Source: Quillaja saponaria
Taxonomy: Eukaryota > Streptophyta > Magnoliopsida > Fabales > Quillajaceae
Direction of reading: 5' to 3'
DNA: 64,000 bases
Assembly (NCBI GenBank): GCA_029379385.1
Contig: CM055610.1
Coordinates: 18,067,422 to 18,131,421 of the forward strand
The notes below the pieces were generated by a model. It saw only the letters and a list, made by a program, of their open reading frames with translations. It was not told the DNA's origin and searched no databases. Position 1 is the stretch's first letter, and every line of letters starts with the position of its first letter. Below are positions 22,823-36,900 of the stretch, piece after piece. The position numbers were made by a program, and so were the translations under genes.

Positions 22823-25800
22823 CTATCCATTGGCTCTGTCCAACAGTGTATTATGATAAATCTCTTCATGCTTTCCAAAAATCATGAGCAAAGTTTCTCT
22901 TTGGACATAATAGTACAAGGGGATCTGCACTGTCAGGAGCCACTGGTAGAATTTGGCATTCCTTATATGGCTTTTCTGGTGCATCACGACTACAACCCTA
23001 GCTTCCACATATTGTCCCAGTTGCAGCTTATCCCAGATCAAGCATCTCTGGATCCGAACGACAAACTTGGCAATGAAAAATCCAATAGTATCAAGTGGAG
23101 AAGATGGATCAAACCTCTGCACCAGTTCTTCTTCACCGGGTCTTAACCACTCTCTATGGAGCACAAATTGCAACAAATTATTGTCATTGTTTTCAAATAA
23201 TATATCTCATATTATAAAGATGAATCAAGTAAACGCACCAAACTAATGAAATGTCTGATGATCAGAGACATGAACTCTCCAGTAAGATGTGTAAAACTAC
23301 ATGAGACTATGAGAGCATCTGACATTACAAATGTGTAAGAACCAGTATCCTACCAGTGCCATGACCATTAATTGGGACAGTCATTAGAGGTTGAAAAAGA
23401 ATAAAATGAAACCCAACCCAGTAATACCACAACCTAAATTAGTTATGCACAAATAAGGAATAGATGCATGCACATCAACTCAAAAAACATAATGCCTCAA
23501 CAAACTTGGAAAATGAAAAGAAGACATTGGTGAAAGTTGGTATTCAAGGATGATGTTGACCATCCTGGAGGAAAAGGTCCATTGGATGCAAATTATATAC
23601 ACAATGAAGCCTGGTTCCAGATTGCACAATTGAGCTTAAAAAGGGAAAGGCTACCAGTAAAATGTTTGTTCGAGACCTATGATATTGACTACAAAAACCA
23701 CTTGGATCAGTTGCAAAATTGAACTATCTATTTTGGTTGTTACTTTTTGTAATCAGCGTGAAGAATTTGTTTTGACTGGTGAGCACCAAGACATTTAAGC
23801 CTTAAGGCTTGAGAGGGTTGCTAGGTCTTGAATCAAAGGTCTAATGGAAGCAAGAACAATTGCTTATGAATGGACAACAGCACTTACTCTACATATCCAT
23901 CAGGAAACTCAAAATGACCCACAAGTCCAGGTCCTCCAATTCTTGGATGCTGCAATACAATAAATATCATGTTCAAGTAACTCAAACAATCAAAAAGATG
24001 ACATATGGATCATAATTCTGGTTAAAACAAAATGAGAGAGAAATGAAAGAAATTAGGGAGGAAGAGAAAAGGGGATAGAGAAAAAGACAGAAAAATCATC
24101 AATAATGTAATAACTTTCATCAACTTAAGACTGAAAAACAACATTATAATCTCGTCAGAAAGGCAAAACCCTTGTATTTCTGACACAACCAGGACAAGAA
24201 CGCTGACATAACTTCTAATCCTAATTCAAAAAGAAAACCCCAATCTACTCAGGATCCTAACTAAAAGCAAATCCTTGAATAATTAAACATTCAATCCCCA
24301 AATTACAAATTGAGTCCTTATTAAAACAAAGTTCCTAATAATTACAAGATATTAACAAAGAAACTGAACCCTATTATCTGACCCTATACCCTTACAATGA
24401 TTCCGATTATGTCATTCATATTCCACGTCATACATTATCTACTTTACCATAAAAAATAGCGAGATACTGAACTCGCTATTTTTTATAAAACAATGATGTT
24501 GCTGATGGCAGATGTTCTTTTCAGACCTCAACGCTTTTCTTCGGCAATCAAGCATAGGTTCCGGCCTAACAATGTGTAGCAGCTAATTCTATAACCAACC
24601 ATCTAGACTAGAACAAAGAGCTCTGGAAGAGTCAGGTGTAGGGGGGGAAAAGGATATGAAAATAAAGTAAGGATCTGAAATCAACCTGTGGGGCCAATGA
24701 AAGATGCATATATGTATCCAAAGCATATCGAACCAATGCTTCATTCTCACCAGGATTTATCGTACATCTAACAGCATGGAAGAAATAGGATAGTCACTTC
24801 AGTTTGACAGTGAGATGATACATAAAAAATAACCAAAATTTAGTAGCCTGAACACTCCACCATATTTCATAATACACAGAACATGCCACATAGCATTAAT
24901 AAAGTTCAGGATATGATAATACGGCTTGCACCACAAATCTACATCATTAGCAAGTCCAAGTGTAGAAAGTGTGAATACAATACATGTGCTTAAAGATATG
25001 TTACTCGTGGACATTGCAAGACTGGTCCCTGTATTTCATGGTAACAACCAAGACATGTTAAAATATTTTACTCTTCGACAAGAAACTTCCTTGCAGCCAA
25101 AGGCATAAAGAAAATTGCAGATTTGCAGCCTGAGAGAGCAACAGAAATTTTCATTTTCTACTTTTTTCATTAGCTATTTTTTATGTATGGATGAAAGTAA
25201 ATACAAAGTGAAAAAGATGATGACAGATATGTTAGAGATAAACAGGGTGAACAGATTATATTACTGAGCCTCAGAATCTTTGTTTATCTGTGCTCATTGT
25301 GAAGCAAAAATGTACTAGCTTAAACATGTCCACAGCAATACAATAAGAGGATGTGCATACTAACGTGGAATATACAATTACTCCACCAGGGCGAGCTAAT
25401 TGAACAACTTGGTCAAACATCTTCCTCTGGTACTTTGCATGTTTTCTTAAGGATTCAATTGTTTCCTGGAAAACAAGGTCGCATATCAAATCTCCACCAA
25501 ACAATTCCTAGAAGTTATAACAGATATTGAAACTTATAACGAGCAAAAACATAATATTATTAGGTCCTGTTTTATAAAACACACTGCATGCACCCTCTAT
25601 CCATAGATATATCAAAATTACTTGCAAAGTCTTGGCTTAAAAATACCTAGTCCTTAAAACATTGGCATAATGGCAGTATAGACACCAGTAAGACATCACA
25701 CTAAATAGCAAGAACAAAAAGTTATTCAAACTTAAAAAAAATAATCAGATCAAAGAACTAAAATGATTCCCCATCAGAGGGCAGTCAATTTCACACATCA

Positions 25801-28800
25801 AAATGGAACTATCCTGTACCTGTTACAGTAATATGTCCCTCTGCAGAATATTGCAAAGAAAGTATGTCTACTTATTTGCCCATGGAATAGTGAGATACCA
25901 ACTCCCATTTGAGAGTAGAAGATTCTCTTTCATCTATTTACCTCATGTGTGAATGTGACTGTGTGCATGCAAGCATGTGTTGATAAGCATATACTTTTAA
26001 ATCTGGAGTAAAAATAAGATTCTACCTCTCCAGCAAATAGTCGAGGTCTCAAACCAAGGGCAGAACATGGAGCATCGAGAAGAACTCTATCAAAGCTTTC
26101 AGGAGAAAAACCTTTTGAATTCTCAACCCTACCACCCAAGCTTTGATTTCTTCCAGGTCCATTTCTGGCTCTTCGCATGTTCTTCCTGATGTCAGCTTTG
26201 CTTACATAAGCACTTCCTTTTGGCTTTTCATTGTTACCTAAATTATAGTTATTTTGAATTATTTGTCAGTTTAGATGGAGAATATCATTCATGTGTATGA
26301 CAAACAGGAGACTGGTTGAGAGAGGTATAACTATGATAGCCTCTATCAAAAAGGATACCAAAAATAGGAGATTCAGTGAAGCAATGTGCAAAATATCTAG
26401 AGTAATTCACAGTTCTCAGCGAAGGGGAAATCCTTATTTATTGCTATTTACCCTTGCAATATGTACTTAGACCATCCAAAATGATATTGATGCTAATGGT
26501 GAGCTCGCATATTATTAATCTATAGGAAAACTGGTACCAAAACCAATTTGCAAGAGCAAGAAGCATAATAATCACAACAGGTGAAGTTGAAAAGAGCAGT
26601 ATACCATAAAGATATATGTTATCTACAGATTTGAGTTCATCACATACAAAAACGAATCAAAACATAAGTATGTAGATAAGCAAAACAAAGGAAGGGAAAG
26701 AGAGAGTCCAGAAGAGGATCAGAGAAGATGGAAGAGGGGCATGATAATTACTTACACGACATAAGAAAAGCATATTAGGAGAAAACAAAGGGGATGACAG
26801 GAAGGGGAGTCTAGGAATAGACAGATACTGGTGAAGCCAGAAGTGTAACCTAATCATTATCAAAAACTTGTGATTCCAATGATCTGACAGAAACTTATAT
26901 GTTACTAGAACCCACCCAACCTCCTGAGGTTGCTTAGAGGGCCCAAAAAAATCTGCAAATCTCAACATATAAGTATTACGCCCATGAAATCAAAGCACAG
27001 AACAAACATCATGATGCATATGAATAGACAAACATAAAATTAATGCCAGAAGACGGAATATGGAGGTGTCATGAATTGTTGGTTTATTTGTAAAATAAAG
27101 GAGATAGACACTTCTTAGATCCGTAGTTTAGATTAGAAACATTCTCAGTTAATCAAATTGATATCTCCTTACACTAAGAAGTAAATGCTAGCATACATGC
27201 AAACTTTCAACAGCTCTTCCGGAGGACCACCAAGATCACAAGCCAGAGGGTTGCCAACAAATAAACTTCCTCTTGGACACAAAATGGCTGTCCAGAGGGA
27301 TTGCCAATAAATAAACTTCCTCCCGGACACAACATGGCTTTCAAACAGTGATATTCATAACACTAATCAGTAATCACAGTCTTTGGTGTTCAGAAAGATG
27401 TAGTAGAAGTGGTTTGCCACTCTCATAAAAATGGTGCCAAAATTCATTGGTTATGCATTGATAGACTTCTGATTTTGAATGCTCAAGATTCCATAATATA
27501 TAGAAGAATTTCCTGATGCACTACAGACAAAATAATGCAATAGATTCTGTAGACAAGCACACTTGAAAATAATAATTATCAAGCGCTGCTTTATGTGTTC
27601 TTGCATTTTTAGATGTGACAGAATTACCTACCATTTTCCTGGCTAGTCTTCTCAACATTTAACATTTCTGTAGCAATGGACGATATTCTCTTCCACGTGT
27701 AAACTTGGTGAATCAGACCCTTGACTTGTTGCAACATACTTTTCTTCACAACATAGATTGGTCGTATTATTTGATTCCTTTTTTTGACAAACAGCTTTTA
27801 GAGCATCTAGTTTATATGTAGATACACACATTAAACCCATTTCAGCAGGCCAATTTTTGAATATTCAACACCTAAGCACAAAATGAGGATTAAATTAGAT
27901 TCTTCAAAACAAAAGAAATAGAGAAAGGAAAACGTACACAAGTGAAGATCTAAGCACAAAAGGCCAATTTCCATTTCCACCTTGTTATGAGATCTATCAA
28001 CTGCAACAACCTCTCCTTCATCCTTCATAAGGTTTGCAATTGCAGTTGTTTTCCCTCCTGGTGCAGCACACATATCTAATATTCGTTCACCCTTTTGTGG
28101 ATCTGAAACGAAAAGAACATAGAAGGTGAAGAAAGAAGAGGAGAAGAAAAAATCAATGCAGAGGATCACATAGAACTTTAGAAATGCACATTTTCCAATG
28201 CAACCATATATCACTAATGCAAGAACAGAAGTAAATGAAAAAAATAAAAAAAATAAGACCATGGTTACAGGATTTCTGAGCTGACTTTTAGAACGGTGCA
28301 AAATTAGTTATAATAAGAAATTAGAGATATAAATGCCATGCATAAGTAGAAAATAGCCATATAATCATTCAGTTTTATCAACAATGTAGGAGAAAAATAC
28401 ACAGCAAGACCTAGAACAACCATGAGACCAAAACCTTTAGCATGAGATTTCCAAGGTTAGCCTCACCTTCACAGTAAATGAAAATGGATGAGTAACCTGT
28501 GGATGTGAATTGACATAGATCAATGGAAGAGGAAGCCTGGTGCAGATGCTATCTGCTCCATCAGTTACAATATGTATATGATAACAGGAAAGAGTAACAT
28601 AAGAATTTTCTCCCCTAGTTTTTCAGTTCTTGGAACAAATTCAGAGTCCAAAGATACAATCCTCAACCAATATGGTTGATCATGAAATGAGATGACCATA
28701 GCTTTGCATATAGATCAATGAGATCCGCCTTAGCTTAGCAGCTAAGAAAAGAATAAGGAGCTAGAGAATATTGAGGCTGAGCCTTGGATATTTGGAAAAG

Positions 28801-31800
28801 AAAGTAGCAAACTGAAAGATCAAAAATACTAAACCCTTTTCTAACCCTGATAATATATCAAGTTTCGATCCCAGGTTGTTATTTGGCTTTTAGACCTAAT
28901 CGAGCATGAAGCTCACTATTTCAAACTAAACCTAGAGGCCATTGTTCTATTATTGAGAAGAATCTGGCAACTTATTCCAAGACTTCTTCTTTTTTTTTCC
29001 TAATAATCAGGTACTTAAAATCAAGGAAAATATATTCAACTTAGGGTTCTTAGTTTTCCAGCAATTCAACCATCCTGTCAATGGATCTTGAACCTAAATC
29101 ACCTTACCAATTTTGGGTTTGCTCTTTCCATACAAACAAATAAAATCCATCTTCAACTGTTCCCCATATATCATGTTAAATTATTCATCGATTTAGAATT
29201 ACCTATTTTAGATTGACACACAGTGGATAGTGCACATATTATTAGATCAATTATATTATCTCATTAATTCAGGGAAAAATCATAGGAGAGCTTCACAGCA
29301 TTATAGATGAAGTATCTTTAATAAAAACATAACGAGGAAAGGGAAAAAGGGAGGTCTAATAATTTATTCTGAAAATCATTTAGTTGATCAAAATAGATAT
29401 ATTTAAGCAAAGAAAGTAGTATAGAAAAAGAGAAGGAATAACTTTTAAATGGTTAATCCTGGTTTAAATCTTTAAAGTAACACTCCATCCCCCTGGATAT
29501 AATTGGACTCACTTGAATACTATTGTAAGTAAATTTTATCAATATACAGAGTGACTATTTAGATATCATGTATGAAGTACTAGTTCTCCATAAAGAGGCA
29601 CTTTTTTCTTTAAAACTCTTTGTAGGATGTGATGCACAACTTGTTGAGAAACCTTACAAGACAGGATAACAAACAAGCAACAATACATGAATATTACTCC
29701 TCCACACACACACCCCCCCCCCCCCCCCCAAAAAAAAAAAAAAAAAAAAAAACACATACACATACACACACCAGAAATAAAGAAATAAAGAAATAAAGAA
29801 ATAAAGAAATAAAAGAAACTGTGGCAGGTACCTAAAGCATGAGCAGTGACAATGCTTGGCAGGTTTTGAAGAAATATTTCTCCCTCAAGAACATCTGAAA
29901 ACCAGAAATAATAAATACATACAAGTTATCCATATACATCAGAACTATAAACATTGATCATGTAATCCAATTTGTTACTAGATATCTTCTATAGATAAAA
30001 AATCACTAAAACACCGAAAGAGGGGGCAAGCCTAGAGTAGGTATTTGCGCTGATGCAAAACAGGAAAAAGAAAAATCAAGTTCTCCAAGTCTGGCACCTT
30101 ATTCTCCCAACACAGTTGAAAAATTGTACCCAAAAAGATAAACAACTGAACAAAATTCAAGCCAACTCAATGAAGCCTTAGTGACTTATCGGAGGGCTAC
30201 TTGACTAACAGAATTTGACATCATTGGAAAATAATGAAAATTAAATACATACTGAATTACTGAAAGGAAAGTAAAAAAGGAATGAACAATTAATTACTTT
30301 TACCCAAAAGAGAACCCAGATAAAGCACATGTTGATAAAGGAGTGAATTATACTATGAAAGGAAGGCAGTTTAAATACTCTGGCATTCATATCCACAGCA
30401 ACTCCTTCAGTAACTCGGAACATCCCAGCCCTTGACATCATAGCTTTTCCTTGGCCAATATACAGCCCACTTCGTTCAAAATAATATGGATCTGTGATTA
30501 TAATAACATATGTCAATCCTCCAAATCCAAAATATTTTCCCAGGTTACTTGAGAAGAAGTCATTTATAGTCAAATAAATAAAAAACAATTAAAGAAATGG
30601 ATGAGCAAAAGGAACCAGAACACTGGATATGTCATTGCAAGTTATATAATACCCAAAGTTTTCACTTTCATCCCTTTATTTGATTCAACATCCTTGTACA
30701 AAACAATAAAATATCATGTTGTTTCTTGGAAAAGGAAATACCTTCCATGCCAAGACAGCTACAACCACCAGATAAATAAATCACTTTTTTTTTCTTTCAA
30801 GTTATTCTAGTAATCATAACATAAGAAGGAGAGAACAAAAATGATTTCAGAGTATAAGGAAAAGTGTACTAAACTAATTCCATATCATAAATACACTCAT
30901 TACCTGTCTGTGATCCTTGTAAAATAGTCCCACGAGTAATGCCAACACCCCATCCACCACCTGATTCAGGCTGCTCAACAGCAACTGAGACTGCAACGAC
31001 ATCCCCTTCCTCAACATGAGCACTGCAAGCCAGTACACCAGGAACATAGACCTGAAAGCAGAGTAGCAGACTACCATTAGAAACATAAAATTGAATATTC
31101 AGTGAATACTCTTCCCCTAGTATATTAACTAGAATTCTAATGAAATGCATCCCACACAAACCAATGCCCCCTTAAAAATAGAAAGAAATGAATCAAGTGA
31201 CAAGTGAGAGTATGTATACTAAGGAAGAATATTTTGGTCTAGCATTGCTTCTATCTCCATTCATATAACAAATTGACTTAGATGGCTGTAAAAGACCAAT
31301 GGCAACTTAGAAACTACAAGCAGAGCGTTCACCTCTCACATCTGCTACCTACATCTGCATTGTTTCCTTCCACCAATATCGACAATGGGTTTTTTACTAC
31401 TTTTATCTTTGCTCCGTTTTTTACCTTTTGAAATCTCTATAGTCAAGTAATTAGAAGATGAATCCGTACTAAAGCAAGTGCAATTGTCATCCACAAGGTG
31501 CATCTATGAACTATATTAATTTGGTGTATACTTGGACTTCAAATACTATTTCCACCCAAATTTGTACTACTAAAGCAAGTGCAATTCTCATCCACAAGGT
31601 GCATCTATGAACTATATTAATTTGGTGTACCCAAATTTGTAGTTAGGAACTAGAGCATGGTACAGAATCTATAAAACGTATTGAAGCAGGCAATAAATAA
31701 ATAGATAAAGAAAAAGGTAAACACGAATTAAATGCAAAGAAGTTGCTACGATCTTTGATGCAAGGGAGACGAGTTGGATGTTCACATATGCTAGCAAAAA

Positions 31801-32926
31801 TAACAAAATCTGATTGTAGCTGTAGAAGAAAGTAAAACCACAATTTTAGAGGGGGAAAAAGAAGAAGAAGAAGAAGAAGATAAAAATCACTTCCAGGATC
31901 CCAGTACAGAACATATATATATTAAAATCATCTACCTCTGTTTTTGTAACAGACAATCAGTCGTACAGATATAAGCTAACCTGAGCACCCCGCAGAACTG
32001 CCTCTGCACATTTCCGGCTAACAATAACCTCCTTGGGAGGTCTACCATTTGCATAACCATAATCAATTGCATGGGGTCCAGAACCCTGAACAAACACCAC
32101 ATACTGTAGGCCAGGAAATTGACAGTTAGAAACAGAAGTAGTGGCATTCTCTGGCCCTAATTCTTTCAAATCCACCATTAGCTTTTGAACAACAGCATCA
32201 CTTGTAGACTTGAGTGTATTCACACGTACACAAGAGTAGCAGGATGGGTGCCTGAATTAAACAACCTCCTTTCAGATCAAAGGAAAATCACCATTCGGAC
32301 ATACGAATTTATCAAGTTCAAAGTGCTTGCAACATATCAAAAACGTCAAAAGCATGCATTTTCATTTTCGTAAACATTATTTCTTAAGTTGCAGAGACAC
32401 ATCTCATTGACATACATAAGTTTAAAACGTGAACATAAAGATACTACTTGTAACAGTATGAACATAAAGATGCTACTACGAAATCTAACAATAAAAAGGA
32501 CCACTATGCTATGGGGAAAAAAATCAAAATTTCTGCCTACAACTCACATGTGAGAAATTAAGGTAAAAGAATGATAACAATAGTAATAATTAATAAATAA
32601 TAATAGCAAAAATGGGTACTGCAAAGGACATATCTTTTAACCTGAATGGATACTGCTAACAATATTCGTCTTACCACTTATCCAATACTTGGTTGCACAG
32701 GAAAATGGAATTCACAATATATGATAAATAATACTGATAATCACTGTACTTGTCTATGAAGGCAGAAACAACATAGGAATAACGGGAGAAAAAACTTGAT
32801 TACGTTAATGCATTGGAGATGCGAGAGAAATGTTCAGCTCCATATGCTTTGATGAAGTACTCTTCCCACCTGAGGATTCCATTGCAGAATCGGGTCATAA
32901 CAGTATCTCTTTGATAAATCCTCCAT
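22823..32926 (-). CDS. NSUN6-like RNA (cytosine-5) methyltransferase with PUA domain; 12 exons, frame interrupted
   Basis: This is a NOL1/NOP2/sun-family enzyme that methylates cytosine C5 in RNA. Minus-strand exons are 32926-32804, 32251-31981, 31051-30904, 30491-30354, 29894-29832, 28102-27981, 27871-27632, 26237-26026, 25465-25365, 24767-24686, 23949-23888 and 23153-22823. A PUA-type RNA-binding segment lies in exons 2-4. The SAM site DMCAAPGGKT is in exon 6, motif IV DAPCSALG in exon 8, and motif VI TCTINPGE, which carries the catalytic Cys, spans exons 9-10. Exon 1 has one extra base (GGG at 32865-32867) between RYCYDPILQWNPQ and EEYFIKAYG; an ATG at 32898 keeps the downstream frame. Exon 7 carries two extra bases (near 27847 and 27681); its 240-base length is two over what the flanking phases need. 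As written, translation from 32898 stops after about 288 codons, before motifs IV and VI. The residues after FFIAKF at the C-terminus are uncertain. Confidence 0.88.
27243..27339. repeat. Tandem duplication in methyltransferase intron 7
   Basis: Two copies, about 49 bases apart, share CCAGAGGG(A)TTGCCAA and AATAAACTTCCTC, with a few substitutions. Confidence 0.85.
29713..29815. repeat. Poly-C/poly-A and GAAATAAA microsatellite
   Basis: Inside methyltransferase intron 5, a run of about 17 C is followed by about 23 A, a CACATA-rich stretch, then four to five GAAATAAA units. The run lengths are prone to error. Confidence 0.9.
31468..31629. repeat. Direct duplication in methyltransferase intron 2
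   Basis: About 60 bases beginning TACTAAAGCAAGTGCAATT and running through GAACTATATTAATTTGGTGTA occur twice, roughly 100 bases apart and nearly identical. This is a recent local duplication. Confidence 0.85.
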
Positions 32927-33358
32927 CTGAAATAAGACAAAGAAAGGCATTATTGGCATCAATGGTCGTCACCATCCCCACAAATACACACGCAGACACA
33001 CGCAGAAGACCTGGTGAACAGCAGCACTAGTAGTATCAGCAAGAGTATGGAGGTTTCTGCAAAGGGTTTTGAGCAAGTCCCTCGCTTTCTTCATTCAAAG
33101 AGGCCGAATGAAAGGAAGAAATGGCTACCTGGTCAGCAGCTCAGTTTGAACAGCTTTACTGTATTGGATTTCAATGTCCAACTTCAAGCCCAACTGGATT
33201 CTGGTTCTGGTAGCTTAGTAGGATTTGGGCTCACCATTTTGTTGGTGCATTTGGACACATTGGTTTTCTTTTTGATACAAATTCCATTTATTTTTTGAAC
33301 GAGTTAGATTCAACTTTTGTTTTAAGATTGGTTTAGTAAACTATTTTCTTAATTATTA
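32927..33358. other. 5' leader and promoter region of the methyltransferase
   Basis: On the minus strand a likely untranslated leader exon ends near 33015 at a CAG|GTCTTC donor and is joined to the TTTCAG acceptor just before the first ATG at 32926. Plus-strand open frames here are not supported as genes. Confidence 0.4.
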
Positions 33359-33919
33359 GGGGTGTGTACGGGTCGGTTTTGTCCGGGTAGTGATAAATTT
33401 TTGAACCAAACCGAAATTTTTGGTTAATAAAATTTATGAACCGAACCGAACCGAAAATAGGTACTACCCGAAATTACCTAAACCGAAAAAATATGACTAG
33501 TTCGGTTCTGGTATTCGGCTACCCGAAATTTATTAATATTTTACTGAAATTAATTTTAAAATTATATTTTTATGTTTTTGAACCTCATACTCTTTAAATT
33601 CATTAGTTATTATAAAAAAAATACAAAAAACATAATATATTAACATATTCAACACAAATAAAAATACAAAATTATAAATTAATACAACAATACATTAAAA
33701 ATAACAAAAAAAAAATTAAAAAAATTATATATTTTGATTTTCGGGTAACTATGGATACCCATGTGCAGTTTATCTCACTACCCGTAACCGAACCGAAAAT
33801 AACGGGTATAAAATTTAACTACCCAAACCGAACCGAATAAGAAAAATACCCGAATTTAACCGAACCGAATTACCGGTTCGGTTCGGGTATTCGGTTATCC
33901 CGATTTCCTTGCACAGCCC
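33359..33919. mobile_element. hAT-like non-autonomous element (MITE)
   Basis: The left end GGGGTGTGTACGGGTCGG and the right end, inverted as GGGCTGTGCAAGGAAATCGG, form imperfect terminal inverted repeats. The inner ends are rich in AACCGAACCGAA / TTCGGTTCGG, typical of a common plant non-autonomous hAT group. The length is 561 bases with no transposase frame. A clear 8-base target duplication was not found, so the boundaries are approximate. Confidence 0.6.
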
Positions 33920-36900
33920 GATGATTTTGTTTTAGCCATATGTATTGGTCTATATCATTAATATTCTATATGTAAACTATAGTTAATATATAAACTCTAT
34001 TTTTATTTCTAGAATCTAAAATTAAATTGACTTGATCGTTAAAAATTTTATTTTTATCTATCTCATAGTGAATTTGAGATTTTATTTAAAAATAAATCAT
34101 CAAAACTCTATCGAATTTTGTTGTGATATGTTTAGAGTACATTGTCAAATATTCATTTAAGTTTCTTAATGTGATAATTTATAGAGTAAATTATCAAAAT
34201 TTAAGCCTATGTATGTGCATTAATGCATTTTAAAGTACATCGTCAATGTTTCTGCCAATTTATGTGAGTAATGAATTTAAAAATAATTGTCAAAGTGTCT
34301 GCCAACTTATTTGCTTTAATAAATTTTAAAGTAGATCATCAATGTCTTTGATAAATTTATATGTTTTGATGAATTTGAGACCAAATTGCCAAAATTTATG
34401 TTGATGCACTTAAAATATGATGTTTTTAAAAATAAATCGTCAAACTTTATGGTGATTTTCATCTCTTAAAAGCTAAATCCAAATAAGAGCCAAGTAATCC
34501 AAGAAGAAATGGTATTAAGCAACCCTAAATTGACACAAAAATGAAAAATAAATCATCCTTAATTATGTAACTTATAAAATGTGTACTAATTCAAAAATTA
34601 TGGGCTAAGTCTTGTTTTCACATGAATAAACCAAATTTTATTTATTTAGAGTTCAAGTCCAAACTGACCCCATGCAATAAACAATTTGTGTGTGTTTTTT
34701 TTATTGACGCTAACTCCATCGGGGACTCTTTTATTTTTTAGAAAATTACATAACTTTTTTTATAAAAAAAAAAAAAAAAAAAAAAAAAATTGGTTGTGTG
34801 GAAGAGAGTGTAAACTGTCATAATTTGAAAGGATTTAGTGTGACTGAATAAGAAGAGAAAAGTATAAAAAGAATTTGGTCACAACTATTGTGTGGGGAAA
34901 AAAATTGTTTGGTATCTTGCTCTAATTGGTCCTATTTATAAGGAGGTGCCAGAAAAGTTATTATGTGAATGAGAGAGTGTGGTCAGTTGTTAGGAGAGCT
35001 AAAATTAATATATTTTTTTAAAATTCTATTTTGTTCTTTTTATTATTTAAATTAATTTTATTTTTCACTTTTAAAATAGTATATAGAAGATATGCATAAA
35101 ACAACTTTCATAAGTATTTGTGTGATCCACTTGGTTGCAACAATTTTTTATTTCTTATAAGGATAATTTCTTTTACCTTTTAGAGAATATAACTTTCCAC
35201 GGGTATTCAACAAGTCGAATTCAAGTTTGGATATAAAACTAAAAATATCTTAGTATTGTGAGATTTAGGCAAAAAAACACGAGTTTGAGGTTGTCTAAAA
35301 ATTGAAGAAAGATCAATGTGAACTTATTTGTCAAAACTCAGCTCAACCTCATGTGATTTATAATTTTAATAATTAATATTTGTGGAACTATCTAAGATGA
35401 TTGATCTAGTGGTCAAATGATTTTATGAGTTCAAATATTTTTGGGAGATGTGAAAATAAAATATTTATAAATTCATTAATTTTGGTGTAAATAGTTTATT
35501 TTTTACTAGATTAAATAAATAAATTAGTCAATGTGCACCTAATCTAAACCAAACACAATCTGACAACTATACCCAAAAATATAAAAAATTGTTAAACTAT
35601 ACAAATGTCAATGAAATTATTAAATCAATCTAATTCATTGATGATTATAAACTAAGTTCCCATAATTAAAAAAAGTATACTGCACAAATTTGAATATTTT
35701 TTATAAATTTGACCATGCTAGTTTTTTTTTTTTTGGGTCCACCTTTTAGACAGCAGTCATTGTTGCCAGTCGTAGATTCAGATTTAAGCCATCATTCTAG
35801 TCTTTTCAAACCCATATCTGATTTGAAAATTTTATTTCAACGTGCTCTAAATTAAGTTGTCACAAACTTAAATCAACGTATAACTTTTTAAATACTGTTT
35901 ATATATTTGAACACATGCATTTTATCCTTTGAATACATTTTAAAACCTTAAAAGATAATTTGAAAAAAATAATAATTTAATAATCTTATAGTCATTTTAT
36001 TCTAAGGAATTAACTTCAAATTTCAAAAGTCCAAGAATATGATAGATAAAGCTTTGAAATTTTACATGCATCAAAAATAAAACTTTGAAGCCTTTTGATT
36101 ATAGTTTTCTATGTATGGCATAGAATTTATTTTTGGGTCTTTTGGAGACACAAAGTTTGACACGAATTCTTAAATTTGCCTACGAATTAGAGGTTTGAGA
36201 TGCACAAGTTATTGAATTGAATAGCTATACAAACCATAATTTGGAATTTACACAAAGTGTTTATAATGATATTGGTTTTCCACCACTATAAGCAAATATG
36301 TGGTATCCTTTTAATTCACTGCAAAATAATATATATATATATATATATATAATTATTATTTAAAAATTAAAAGATGAGATATTGACACATCGATCATCAA
36401 TAACCACATTTCTTAATATTTTGTCATATTGGTACATTAATCCATATTAGCTAATTTAACACATGCATCTTTTTTTTTTTTTAATTAAAATTTATTAATA
36501 TATGATAATTGAACTAAAAATAATTATAATCATAATTAAGAGATAAATTGTCACACAAATCTATATATTGTTGACGGCTAAATATTAATTCATATAGACT
36601 TACATTTTGTGAAATGTTATATAAGACTTACATCGTCAAACATTATGATTAGTCAAAATTTAAGATGGTTTATCTTGAATATAAATTGTCATAATATATA
36701 ACAATTTAATTTGAAACAAATTTTGAGAATTGATCAAATTAACTATAATTAACAAATATAGTGTATATGCATTTTATATATTAAATAAAATAAACACCTA
36801 CTTCTGCATATTAATTTAAAAACTTAAATAATAACTATTAAAATTACAAATGATATATCTATATCTATATATATACTATTATAAAAGTATAAGACTTCTT

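Noticed and set aside
33014..33298. 94-aa plus-strand frame beside the methyltransferase start
   Set aside because: It overlaps the likely 5' leader of the minus-strand gene and its hydrophobic end arises from T-rich DNA.
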